NCBI RefSeq assembly: GCF_900119165.1
Contig: NZ_FPJG01000006.1
Span: 4,898,001 to 4,962,000, forward strand
Direction of reading: 5' to 3'
Source: Amycolatopsis australiensis
GTDB lineage: Bacteria > Actinomycetota > Actinomycetes > Mycobacteriales > Pseudonocardiaceae
DNA length: 64,000 nucleotides
In this document: piece after piece, positions 51,486 to 59,598 of the stretch
Numbering within the stretch: position 1 is the first letter of the stretch
Layout: each line of letters opens with the position of its first letter
Translations under genes and position numbers: made by a program
Notes under the pieces: model-generated
Databases searched by the model: none
Told to the model about the DNA's origin: nothing
Seen by the model: only the letters and a program-made list of their open reading frames with translations

Positions 51486-53190
51486 GCTGCGCGGCCGGCT
51501 CCCGGGACGCGATCAGCGCGGCCAGGATCGTCGTCACCGGGACGGCCGCGACGATGCCGACGCTGCCGGCGAGCGTGCGGACGATCTCCTGGGCGATCTC
51601 CTCGCTGCCGAGCAGCGAACCGAGCCCGACGCCGGAGATCGACGAGTACAGCAGCACCGGCAGCGCGGCACCGGCGTAGGCCATCACGAGCGTGTTGACC
51701 GCCGAACCGACGTGGTCGCGGCCGATCCGCAGGCCGGAGCGGTACAGCTCGCGCCAGCTCAGGTCCGGGTTGGCGCGCCGCAGCTCCCACACCGCGCTGG
51801 TCTGGGTGACGGTGACGTCGTCGAGCACGCCGAGCGCGCCGATCACGACCCCGGCCAGCAGCAGGCCGCGCGAGTCGATGCCGTGGCCCAGCGAGCCGAT
51901 CAGGGTGGACGTGCTGTCGTCGAGGCCGGTCAGCGAAGCCGCGGCGGAGAAGATGGCCGACAGGACGCCGATGAGGGCGAGACTGACGAGCGTGCCGAGG
52001 ACGGCCGCGGACGTTCTCGCGGACAGCCCGTGGGTCAGGTACAGCGCGATGAACATGATCGCCCCCGACCCGGCGATCGCCACGACCAGCGGGTTCTCCC
52101 CGGCGAGGATGGCCGGGAGGATGAACAGCGCGATCACGACGAAGGACAGCCCGAGCGCGACGAGCGCGGCGACGCCCTGCCAGCGCCCGAGCACGAGCAC
52201 GGCGACGGCGAACAGCGCGGCGAGCACGAGCAGCGGGGTGCCGCGCTGAAAGTCGACGAGCTGGAAGCTGGCCGGGTCGGCGGCGTTCCCGCCGTTGTAG
52301 GACAGCACGACGGCGTCCCCGGCGGCGAACCGCGGCGTGCTGGGCTCGATCGGGACGGTCAGCTTGAGCGCCTTCCCGCTCGCCGGCCCGTCGGTCATGG
52401 TGAGGTCGACGGTCAGGCACGGCTTGGCGTTCGGGTCGGCCTGGTCGCCGACCTGCACCTGGCCCTGGGCGAGGCAGGGACCGGTGGCGGTGGCCGAGAT
52501 GTCGGCGGCGACGGGCGTGCCCTGCGGCACGACGCTCTTCGGGTCCGGCTTGCCCCAGGGGTAGAGGACGATCATGCCGACGACGGTGGCGAGCGCCAGC
52601 GGGGCGAGCAGCCAGATCAGGAGCAGCTTGACCCGCCGTGACGCCGGGGCGGCGGGGCCGTGACCGTGGCCGTGCCCGTGGCCGGTTTCGGCGGGTTTCC
52701 GGGCCGCGCGGGCGGGTTCTGCCGTCGGGGTACTCGCCGGGACGCGCTGTGGTCCGGTGTCGCCGCGCCTTGCGCCGCGCTGCGGCCCGGTGTCGGCTCG
52801 CCTCGCGGCGCGTTGGGGTCCGGTGTCGGTGCGGCTGCGTTCGGCCGGGGTGCGGTGGGTGCCGGTGTCGCCGGGGTGGCCGGTTGCCGGCGTGCGTTGG
52901 GGTCCGGTGTCGGTGCGGCCGCGTTCGGCGGAGGTGTGGGTGTCGGCGGGTTGGCCGATGACCGGCGTGCGCTGGGAACCGGTGTCGGTGCGGCCGCGCT
53001 CCGGCGGGACCCGCTGGGCGCCGGTGTCGGTGCGGCGGCGCCCGGCGTCCGCCGGCTGCCTGCGGGCGGGTTTCCGGGGCGTACCCGGCGTTCCGGACCT
53101 TCCGCCGCCTGCCGAAGGGGACACCTCGTCCGTGATCCGGCGAATCGGGCCGGTGGGGTCGTCGTCCAGGTCGGGGCGGTCCACGCGCAC
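51457..53190 (-). CDS. YibE/F-family membrane protein with a repeat-rich N-terminal tail
   Basis: A 577-residue protein. The C-terminal two thirds is a YibE/F membrane protein with about eight helices and the conserved VVIGALGVLDDVTVTQTSAV; the family's function is unknown. The first 185 residues are a cytoplasmic, disordered, basic tail with six copies of R-x-D-T-G-x-Q-R (53-60, 67-74, 92-99, 120-127, 131-138, 142-149) and a GHGHGHGHG stretch (170-178). The tail lies before the first helix. The GTG start gives MRVDRPD. Confidence 0.85.
   Translation of the reverse strand: MRVDRPDLDDDPTGPIRRITDEVSPSAGGGRSGTPGTPRKPARRQPADAGRRRTDTGAQRVPPERGRTDTGSQRTPVIGQPADTHTSAERGRTDTGPQRTPATGHPGDTGTHRTPAERSRTDTGPQRAARRADTGPQRGARRGDTGPQRVPASTPTAEPARAARKPAETGHGHGHGHGPAAPASRRVKLLLIWLLAPLALATVVGMIVLYPWGKPDPKSVVPQGTPVAADISATATGPCLAQGQVQVGDQADPNAKPCLTVDLTMTDGPASGKALKLTVPIEPSTPRFAAGDAVVLSYNGGNAADPASFQLVDFQRGTPLLVLAALFAVAVLVLGRWQGVAALVALGLSFVVIALFILPAILAGENPLVVAIAGSGAIMFIALYLTHGLSARTSAAVLGTLVSLALIGVLSAIFSAAASLTGLDDSTSTLIGSLGHGIDSRGLLLAGVVIGALGVLDDVTVTQTSAVWELRRANPDLSWRELYRSGLRIGRDHVGSAVNTLVMAYAGAALPVLLYSSISGVGLGSLLGSEEIAQEIVRTLAGSVGIVAAVPVTTILAALIASREPAAQLSPALPRTG
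52744..53034 (-). repeat. Coding minisatellite in the YibE/F gene
   Basis: The coding repeat encodes six R-x-D-T-G-x-Q-R units, spaced irregularly by 3 to 20 residues. At the DNA level they share the complement of CGTTGGGGTCCGGTGTC-like blocks. The pattern suggests expansion of a short repeat inside the gene. Confidence 0.65.
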
Positions 53191-53257
53191 ATCCTGACAG
53201 CGGGTTCCGCCCGGCCGCGCGAGGGGCCGGTGGCGGCCCGGTTCGTCCGGATGCGGG

Positions 53258-54235
53258 TCAGCCGTGGGCCTGCCGGACGTGGACCCGCCGGTACGCCGAC
53301 GGCGGCGTGTCGAAGTGGTCGAGGAACGCCTGCCGCAGCGTCTCCGTCGAGCCGAAGCCGCAGCGGCGGGCGATCGTCGCCAGCGGGAGGTCCGTGCCCG
53401 ACAGCAGGCGCGCCGCGTGCTCGGTGCGGACCGTCCGGACGTACCGGCCCGGTGTCGTGCCCAGGTGCGCGTCGAACAGGCGGGTCAGCTGGCGCGTGCT
53501 GAGGCCCGCGCGGGCCGCCAGCGCCGGCGTGCCCAGGTCCGCGTCGAGGTGCTCGGCGATGTACGCGGTCAGGTCCCGGACCTCGCGGTGCTCCGGCGGC
53601 GGGCCGGCCAGGAACAGGCTGACCTGCGCCTGGTTGCCGGGCCGCTGCAGGTAGGTGACCAGCGCCCGGGCCGCCTCGCGGGCCAGGGACGGGCCGTGGT
53701 CGGCCTCCACCAGCGACAGCGTCAGGTCGAGCCCGCTCGTCACGCCCGCCGCCGTGTAGACGTTGCCGTGCCGGACGTACAGCGGCACCGGGTCCACCGT
53801 CACCGCCGGGTAGTCGCGGGCCAGCCGGGCCGCGTACCGCCAGTGCGTCGTCGCCCGGCGCCCGTTGAGCAGCCCGGCCGCGGCCAGCACCTCGGCGCCG
53901 GTGCACACCGACGCGATCCGGCGGCTGCTGCGGGCGAGCCGCCGGACGTGGCCCAGGACGCGCTCGTCGGCCGCGGCGGCCGTGCTTCCCCAGCCGCCCG
54001 CCACGACGAGCGTGTCGAGATCCCCGGCGACCTGGTCGAGCCGCAGGTGCGGCTGCAGGGTGAGCCCGGAGCCGGTGCGGATGCCGTGGCCGTCGACCGA
54101 CGCCAGCTGCAGCTCGTACGGCGGCCGCGCGCCGAGCCGGTTGGCGGCGTCGAACACGTCGGCGGGGCAGGCGATGTCCAGCAGCTCGGCGTCGGCGTAA
54201 CCGACGATCGCGACCCGTCTGGGTGACCCTGGCAT
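53258..54235 (-). CDS. GlxA-family AraC regulator with DJ-1/PfpI domain
   Basis: A 325-residue regulator. The N-terminal 180 residues are a DJ-1/PfpI-type domain (VAIVGYADAELLDIACPADV, SVCTGAEVLAAAGLL), and the C-terminal 100 hold an AraC double helix-turn-helix (LAARAGLSTRQLTRLFDAHL, IARRCGFGSTETLRQAFLDH). It is divergent from a gene for a free DJ-1-type enzyme across a 98-base gap and most likely controls it. Confidence 0.9.
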   Translation of the reverse strand: MPGSPRRVAIVGYADAELLDIACPADVFDAANRLGARPPYELQLASVDGHGIRTGSGLTLQPHLRLDQVAGDLDTLVVAGGWGSTAAAADERVLGHVRRLARSSRRIASVCTGAEVLAAAGLLNGRRATTHWRYAARLARDYPAVTVDPVPLYVRHGNVYTAAGVTSGLDLTLSLVEADHGPSLAREAARALVTYLQRPGNQAQVSLFLAGPPPEHREVRDLTAYIAEHLDADLGTPALAARAGLSTRQLTRLFDAHLGTTPGRYVRTVRTEHAARLLSGTDLPLATIARRCGFGSTETLRQAFLDHFDTPPSAYRRVHVRQAHG

Positions 54236-54333
54236 GATCGAACGCTAGCAGCCGGACCGGCAGTCGGACGCGGTTCGCAGGATTTCGGACATCCGCGTCC
54301 TCCGCGGCGGCGGGCGTCGCCAGGGTGAGGGTC

Positions 54334-55038
54334 ATGACCGCTGAGCAGAAGACCCTCGCCTTCGTCGTCTACCCGGGCTTGACGCCGCTCGACCTCGTCG
54401 GGCCGCTGCAGGTCCTGAGCGCCCTCGCCCAGATGGACCGGAGTTACCGGACCGTCGTCGTCGGCGCCACGAAGGACACCGTCGGTACCGACACGCCGTT
54501 GCGCGTCGCGCCGAGCCACACGTTCGACGAGGTGCCGTCGCCGTTCGCGGTGCTGGTGCCCGGCGGGACCGCGCCGACGCTGCACGCGATGTCGGACGAG
54601 CGCCTCCTCGCCTGGCTGCGTGCCGCCGCCGGGGGCGCCGAGCTGGTGACGTCGGTCTGCACCGGCTCGCTGATCCTCGGCGCGGCGGGACTGCTCGAAG
54701 GCAGGCAGGCGACGACGCACTGGATGTTCCGGGACCTGCTGACCGGGCTGGGCGCGACGCCCGTCGCCCGGCGCTGGGTGGAAGACGGCCCGGTGATCAC
54801 CGCCGCCGGCGTCTCGGCCGGGATCGACCTGGCGCTGCACCTGGTGGAACGGCTCGCCGGCAGGCAGGTCGCGACGAACATCCAGTTCGCGATCGAGTAC
54901 GACCCGCAGCCGCCGCAGGGCGGCCTGGACTGGGCGAACCAGCCGTACGGCGACCTCAAGCCGCTGCGGGAGCACACGCTGCGCGAGGCGCTGGCCGCGA
55001 ACCCGGAGCTGCTGGGCAGGCTGCTCGCGCACACCTGA
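54334..55038 (+). CDS. DJ-1/PfpI-family protein (isonitrile hydratase-like)
   Basis: A 234-residue protein of the DJ-1/PfpI family. YPGLTPLDLVGPLQVLSAL is close to isonitrile hydratase, and the nucleophile is the Cys in SVCTGSLILGAAGLL (near 109). HWMFRDLL and a C-terminal DWANQPYGDLKPLREHT complete it. It would hydrate isonitriles to N-formamides if the likeness holds. The ATG follows GTGAGGG. The divergent GlxA regulator is its probable controller. Confidence 0.85.
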   Translation: MTAEQKTLAFVVYPGLTPLDLVGPLQVLSALAQMDRSYRTVVVGATKDTVGTDTPLRVAPSHTFDEVPSPFAVLVPGGTAPTLHAMSDERLLAWLRAAAGGAELVTSVCTGSLILGAAGLLEGRQATTHWMFRDLLTGLGATPVARRWVEDGPVITAAGVSAGIDLALHLVERLAGRQVATNIQFAIEYDPQPPQGGLDWANQPYGDLKPLREHTLREALAANPELLGRLLAHT

Positions 55039-55139
55039 ACCAACGTCGTCGTCCATCCGGGTGATCGAGGGAAATGCCAGGCGCCGGACGGCTAGATTCA
55101 GCTCGCTCGATCAGGTGATCTCGCGGGTGGGGTGTAGCC

Positions 55140-58100
55140 GTGCGGTTCCAGGTCCTCGGCCCGTTGACGGCCTCCGTCCCGCTGCCGTCGGCGGCCCAGC
55201 CGCGGCGGCTGCTCGCCGTCCTGCTCGCCCGCGCCGGCCAGTTCGTCGGGCGGAACACGCTGGTCGACGAACTGTGGCCGGACGGCGCGCCGTCGAGCGC
55301 CGCGGCGATCGTCCAGGTGACGGTGTCGAAGCTGCGCAAGACGCTCTCGCCCGGCCTCGGGGCGGCCGAGGCCGGGCAGCGCCTGCGCTCCGGGCCGCGT
55401 GGCTACGCGCTGGCCGTCGAGCAGGGGGAGCTGGACGCGGACGACTTCCTGACGCTGCTGTCGTCCGGCGCCGACGACCGGGCGCAGCGCCGGCGCGCGC
55501 TCGAACGGGCGTTGGCGTGCTGGCGGGGTGACGCGTTCGCCGACGTCGCGGGCGGGCCGCTGCTGGAGGCGCACAAGCTGTGGCTGGAGGACCGGCGCTC
55601 GGCGGCGCTGCTGCAGCTGGTCGAGCTGGAACTGGCCGACGGGGACGGCCGGGCGGTGGTCGAGCGGCTGGACCCGGTCGTCGCGGCCCGGCCGGCCGAC
55701 GAGCGCTTCGCCGCCCGGCTCGCGTCCGCGCTCGGCGCCGTCGGCCACCGCGAGTCGGCGCTGGAGGTGCTGCGCCGGACGCGCCGGGCGCTGTGGGAGG
55801 AGGCCGGTGTGTGGCCGGGCGAAGACCTGCTCGCGGTGTACCGCCGGATCGCCGGCACCGAGTGGACGACGCCGGGACCGCCCGCCCAGCTCCCGCCGGC
55901 CGTCCCCGACTTCACCGGCCGCGCGGCCGAGCTGGCCGACGTCGGCCGCGCGCTGCGTGGCCCGGCGCCGGTGGTGCTGCACGGGGCCGCCGGGGCCGGG
56001 AAGTCGGCGCTGGCCGTCCAGGCGGCCTGGCGGGCCCGCCGCCGGTTCCCCGACGGCCAGCTGAGCGCGTCCCTGCGCGGCCCCGACGGCACCCCGGCCG
56101 ACCCGGCGACCGTGCTGACGGGGTTCCTGCGGCTGCTCGGCGCGACGCCGGCGGAGCTGGCGGACCGCGCCGGCCTGACCGGGCTATGGCACAGCTACAC
56201 CGCGGACCGGAGGCTGCTGGTGCTGCTGGAGGACGCGACGGCCGAGGCGCAGGTGCGGGCACTGCTGCCGAGCGGGCCGGGCTGCGCCACGCTCGTGACG
56301 ACGCGCCGCGAGCTGCCCGGCCTCTGCGGCGGGCGGCCCGTCCCGGTGCGCGGACTGTCCACAGAGGACGCCTGGGCGCTGCTGGCGGCGATCGTGGGGG
56401 AGCGGCGGCTGCGCGCGGAACCCGAAGCGACACAACGGTTGCTCGGGCACTGCGCAGGGTTGGCGCTGGCGGTCCGCATCGTGGGTGCGAAGCTGGCGGC
56501 GCGCCCGCACCAGCGAGTGGCCGAACTGGCGGCGCGCCTGGCCGACGACCGCCGCCGCCTCGACGAGCTGGCGACGGGAGACCTGGCGGTCCGGACGGCG
56601 GTGACATCGGCACTGCGCGAGCGCCCGGCGGCGGACCGCCGGCTGCTGCGGCTGCTGGCGGCGTTCGCGGGCCCGATCCCGGACTGGAGCGCGGCGGCCC
56701 TGCTGGACTGTTCGGTGGCGGAGGCGCGCGACCGCCTGGAGGCGTTGGCGGCGGCGCACGTGCTGGAGCCGCTCGGGGCCGCCGACCGGCCGGACGGGCA
56801 CCTGCCTGACGCGGCGGGAGAAGATGCGGCGGGTCGGCCGGGCACGGCCATCGACCGGCCGGACCGGCGCGGGGAAGCTGCTCGCGCTCGGCGCGCCGCT
56901 GCCGCCGACGCGCCGGGCGGGTGGGGAGAAGCTGCCGCCGACCGGCCGGATGGGCGCGGGGAAGCTGCGCGCGCTCGGCGCGCCGCTGCCGCCGACTGGC
57001 CGGGCGGGTGGGGAGAAGCTGCCGCCGACCGGCCGGACCGGCGCGGGGAAAGCACTCCCGACCGGCTCGGCGGCCGCGCGCAGCCGCGCGGCGCGGCCCA
57101 AGGGAATCCTTGCGGCCACCCGCGATTCGCCGCCGAGCAGGCCGACCGGGCCGGGGGAGAGCCCGCCGACCGGATCGAGCGCACCGACCCGGCGAGCACC
57201 CGCTGGCTGGTGCCCCCGTTCGTGCGGCTCGTGCTGGCCGAAAGCCCGGAACCCGACGCCGTCGCGCTTCGGCGGGCCTGCGAGACCGCCCTCGTCCTCG
57301 CCGAACACGCGCGGGGCCGCACCCTCTCGCACCTCGCGAAACCCGACCCCGCCGTGCTGCGGCGGGTCTCCGCCGACCCTCTCGCCTGGGCCGCCGAGGA
57401 GACCGGGCATCTCGCCGCCGCCGTGCGGGTTGCCGGTGCGCGTGGGTGGCACGAGCTGACCGAACCTCTCGCCGATGCCTGTACCGCGCTGGCCGGCACG
57501 CCGTGGCTCGGGCACGCCGCCCGGGCCGTCTCCGTGCTCGGGCTCGCCGCGGCTCGGCGGCGGCGGGATCCGCGTGCCGAAGCCGAGAAGCTCTACAACC
57601 TCGGGTCCGTGCACTGGCAGCACGGCCACGCGCGGCAGGCGCGCAACTACTTCGTCATGGCCGAGAACCGCTTCCGGCTGCTGGACGACCCGCAGGGCAC
57701 CGGGGCCGTGCTGGCCGCGCTCGCCGACGTCCACCTCGACGGCGGGGATCCGCGTGCCGCCGAGGCCGAGCTGCGGGAGGCCCTCGACCTGCTCCGCGAC
57801 TGCGGGGACCGCCGGGGGCAGGCGGCCGCCGCCGCTCAGCTGGGCTCCCTTGCCGAGGACGTCGGTGACGTGCGGCGCGCCGTCGAAAGCTTCGAGGTCA
57901 GCATGCTGCTCGCCGGCGAATGCGACGACGGCCGCCGGCACGACCAGGCCGCCAAGCGCTACGCCGACGTCCTGCGCCGGCACGGCGGCTGCGACCAGGC
58001 CGCCGACCTGCTGACCGGTGCGCTCGGGGGCGCCGTCCGCACCCGGGAACGGCACTGGGAGGCGCACGTCCTGCGCAGCCTCGGCGACCTGCACACCGAA

Positions 58101-58511
58101 GCCGGCGAGCTCGGCGACGGCGAACGCTGCCTGACGCGGTCGCTGAGGCTGTTCGAGCGGATCGGGCACCGGCACGCCGCCGCCTACACCCACCGCAGCC
58201 TCGCCGAGGCCCGCCGCCGCGCGGGCGACCCCGCCGGCGCGCGATGGCACCTGCGGGTCGCCATGGGCGTGTTCCGGGAGCTCGGCGACCGCCGCGGCGC
58301 CGGGTACGCCCTGCTCAGCCTCGGCCGCACGCAAGCGGACGAGGGCGCCGGAGCCGAGGCCGAGCGGCTGCTGCGGACGTCGGCCGACCTCTTCCGCGAG
58401 CTGGGGTTCCCGCTGTGGGAGCTGCGCGCGCTGCGGGAGCTCAACGCGGTCAGCAGCCAGTGCCCGGCGCGGGACCGGACTCGTGAAGTCTTGACGAAGA
58501 TCAAGACCTGA
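55140..58511 (+). CDS. AfsR/SARP-family regulator with NB-ARC and TPR domains
   Basis: A 1123-residue transcription factor of the AfsR type, a group that often controls antibiotic clusters. The OmpR-like DNA-binding domain (1-85, MRFQVLGPL) and bacterial activator domain (about 90-235) are followed by an NB-ARC ATPase with Walker A GAAGAGKS (about 281-288), and TPR repeats from about 770 to the end. Between them lies an Ala/Arg/Gly/Asp-rich insert (about 560-690) with an 87-base tandem repeat in its DNA. The GTG start gives the usual MRFQVLGPL. It precedes a secreted protein gene. Confidence 0.9.
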   Translation: MRFQVLGPLTASVPLPSAAQPRRLLAVLLARAGQFVGRNTLVDELWPDGAPSSAAAIVQVTVSKLRKTLSPGLGAAEAGQRLRSGPRGYALAVEQGELDADDFLTLLSSGADDRAQRRRALERALACWRGDAFADVAGGPLLEAHKLWLEDRRSAALLQLVELELADGDGRAVVERLDPVVAARPADERFAARLASALGAVGHRESALEVLRRTRRALWEEAGVWPGEDLLAVYRRIAGTEWTTPGPPAQLPPAVPDFTGRAAELADVGRALRGPAPVVLHGAAGAGKSALAVQAAWRARRRFPDGQLSASLRGPDGTPADPATVLTGFLRLLGATPAELADRAGLTGLWHSYTADRRLLVLLEDATAEAQVRALLPSGPGCATLVTTRRELPGLCGGRPVPVRGLSTEDAWALLAAIVGERRLRAEPEATQRLLGHCAGLALAVRIVGAKLAARPHQRVAELAARLADDRRRLDELATGDLAVRTAVTSALRERPAADRRLLRLLAAFAGPIPDWSAAALLDCSVAEARDRLEALAAAHVLEPLGAADRPDGHLPDAAGEDAAGRPGTAIDRPDRRGEAARARRAAAADAPGGWGEAAADRPDGRGEAARARRAAAADWPGGWGEAAADRPDRRGESTPDRLGGRAQPRGAAQGNPCGHPRFAAEQADRAGGEPADRIERTDPASTRWLVPPFVRLVLAESPEPDAVALRRACETALVLAEHARGRTLSHLAKPDPAVLRRVSADPLAWAAEETGHLAAAVRVAGARGWHELTEPLADACTALAGTPWLGHAARAVSVLGLAAARRRRDPRAEAEKLYNLGSVHWQHGHARQARNYFVMAENRFRLLDDPQGTGAVLAALADVHLDGGDPRAAEAELREALDLLRDCGDRRGQAAAAAQLGSLAEDVGDVRRAVESFEVSMLLAGECDDGRRHDQAAKRYADVLRRHGGCDQAADLLTGALGGAVRTRERHWEAHVLRSLGDLHTEAGELGDGERCLTRSLRLFERIGHRHAAAYTHRSLAEARRRAGDPAGARWHLRVAMGVFRELGDRRGAGYALLSLGRTQADEGAGAEAERLLRTSADLFRELGFPLWELRALRELNAVSSQCPARDRTREVLTKIKT
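56853..57050 (+). repeat. 87-bp in-frame minisatellite inside the AfsR-type gene
   Basis: Units 56853-56939 and 56940-57026 differ at only a few bases, and a third partial unit follows to about 57050. Each encodes a 29-residue block DRPDxRGEAARARRAAAAD followed by xPGGWGEAAA. Being a multiple of three, copy changes would keep the frame. Confidence 0.8.
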
Positions 58512-58611
58512 CCCGCCGTCACCGCCGTCGGCGGCCGGCGTGTTTGGCGAAGTTATGGCCGTCCCGTTTTGGCTGCCGCCGTTCGATCGTCGCATGGGCA
58601 GGAGGCAACGA

Positions 58612-59121
58612 ATGCGGGGACAACGGATGCTCGCGCAGATGGCCGTGGGTCTGACGGCATCGGCCGCGACGGTGGTGTTCGCGACCATCGGCACCGCGTC
58701 GGCGAGCGTCGAGGTCACCAAGCTGACCCAGTCGCAGGCCGCGTCGCAGCTGTCGGCCGCCGGCGTCACGCACTCGTCGAGCGGCGGCTGCACGGACCGC
58801 TACAACTCGACGTGCACGTCCTACGAGCAGATCAACCAGAGCACGGTCAGCGGCGTGATCACGCTCAAGCGGGCCAGCGGCTGCGCGATCAACATCACCG
58901 GCGGCACCGAGACCGGGCACGCGTCCGGCACCTACAGCCACTGGAACGGCTACAAGGTCGACATCTCGCACAACAGCTGCATCGACGCCTACATCAAGAA
59001 CAACTTCGGCTACCTCGGCCTGCGCGGCGACGGCTACCCGCAGTGGAAGGCCGCGTCCGGCAACCTCTACTGCGACGAAGGCAGCCATTGGGACATCACC
59101 TACTACACCTGCGGCTGCTGA
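58612..59121 (+). CDS. Secreted cysteine-rich protein with M15-type metallopeptidase motif
   Basis: A 169-residue exported protein. The signal peptide spans 1-31 (TASA cleavage), and the mature part holds seven cysteines (60, 68, 91, 123, 154, 167, 169). YSHWNGYKVD places H110 and D117 as in the SxHxxGxAxD motif of M15 D-Ala-D-Ala peptidases (spacing of seven as in VanX), and E156-G-S-H159 fits the ExxH motif with its third zinc ligand. The family is therefore inferred, not shown. The ATG at 58612 follows CAGGAGG. It comes 100 bases after the AfsR-type gene. Confidence 0.7.
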   Translation: MRGQRMLAQMAVGLTASAATVVFATIGTASASVEVTKLTQSQAASQLSAAGVTHSSSGGCTDRYNSTCTSYEQINQSTVSGVITLKRASGCAINITGGTETGHASGTYSHWNGYKVDISHNSCIDAYIKNNFGYLGLRGDGYPQWKAASGNLYCDEGSHWDITYYTCGC

Positions 59122-59128
59122 GTGCGGC

Positions 59129-59164
59129 GGGGCCTGCCCGTTCCGAGGGCTGCGGGCAGGCCCC
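59129..59164 (+). terminator. Hairpin terminator after the secreted protein gene
   Basis: GGGGCCTGCCCG (59129-59140) pairs with CGGGCAGGCCCC (59153-59164) around a 12-base loop, eight bases after the stop. Confidence 0.8.
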
Positions 59165-59213
59165 GGTTACCGCCCGCGACCGCCGGGTACCCCTCCGGGT
59201 GGAGGTGAGGAGC

Positions 59214-59591
59214 ATGACTTCGCACAGCACCCGGGCCGGCGGGCAGCGCACCGCCGTGATCGGCGTGGCCGCGGGCCTCGTCCTGCTCGCCGGTCTCTAC
59301 CTCGTGCTCGCCCCCTGGGTCGCCGGCTTCGGCGGGGCGGGCGTGCTCGCATTGAGCAACACGCTCGTCGGCCTGGTCCTGGTCGCGCTGGCCATCGCCC
59401 GGACCGCCACGCGGCGGCTGCGCGTGCTCGGCTGGGTCGTCCCGGTCCTGGGCGTGTGGGCCGCGGTTTCGCCGTGGCTGCTGCGCCACACCTGGGGGAC
59501 GCAGCCGTCGACGGCCGCGCTCGTCGGGAACGTGGTGGCCGGCGCGGTGGTCGCCGTCGCCGGCGCCGCCACGCTCGCCCGCGGCGACTGA
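59214..59591 (+). CDS. SPW-repeat membrane protein
   Basis: A 125-residue membrane protein with four helices. Two copies of an SPW-like motif, LAPWVAGF and AAVSPWLLRH, mark the family, whose role is not known. The ATG follows GGAGGTGAGG. It is separated by a terminator from the secreted protein gene and so is its own unit. Confidence 0.82.
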   Translation: MTSHSTRAGGQRTAVIGVAAGLVLLAGLYLVLAPWVAGFGGAGVLALSNTLVGLVLVALAIARTATRRLRVLGWVVPVLGVWAAVSPWLLRHTWGTQPSTAALVGNVVAGAVVAVAGAATLARGD

Positions 59592-59598
59592 GCGGGCC

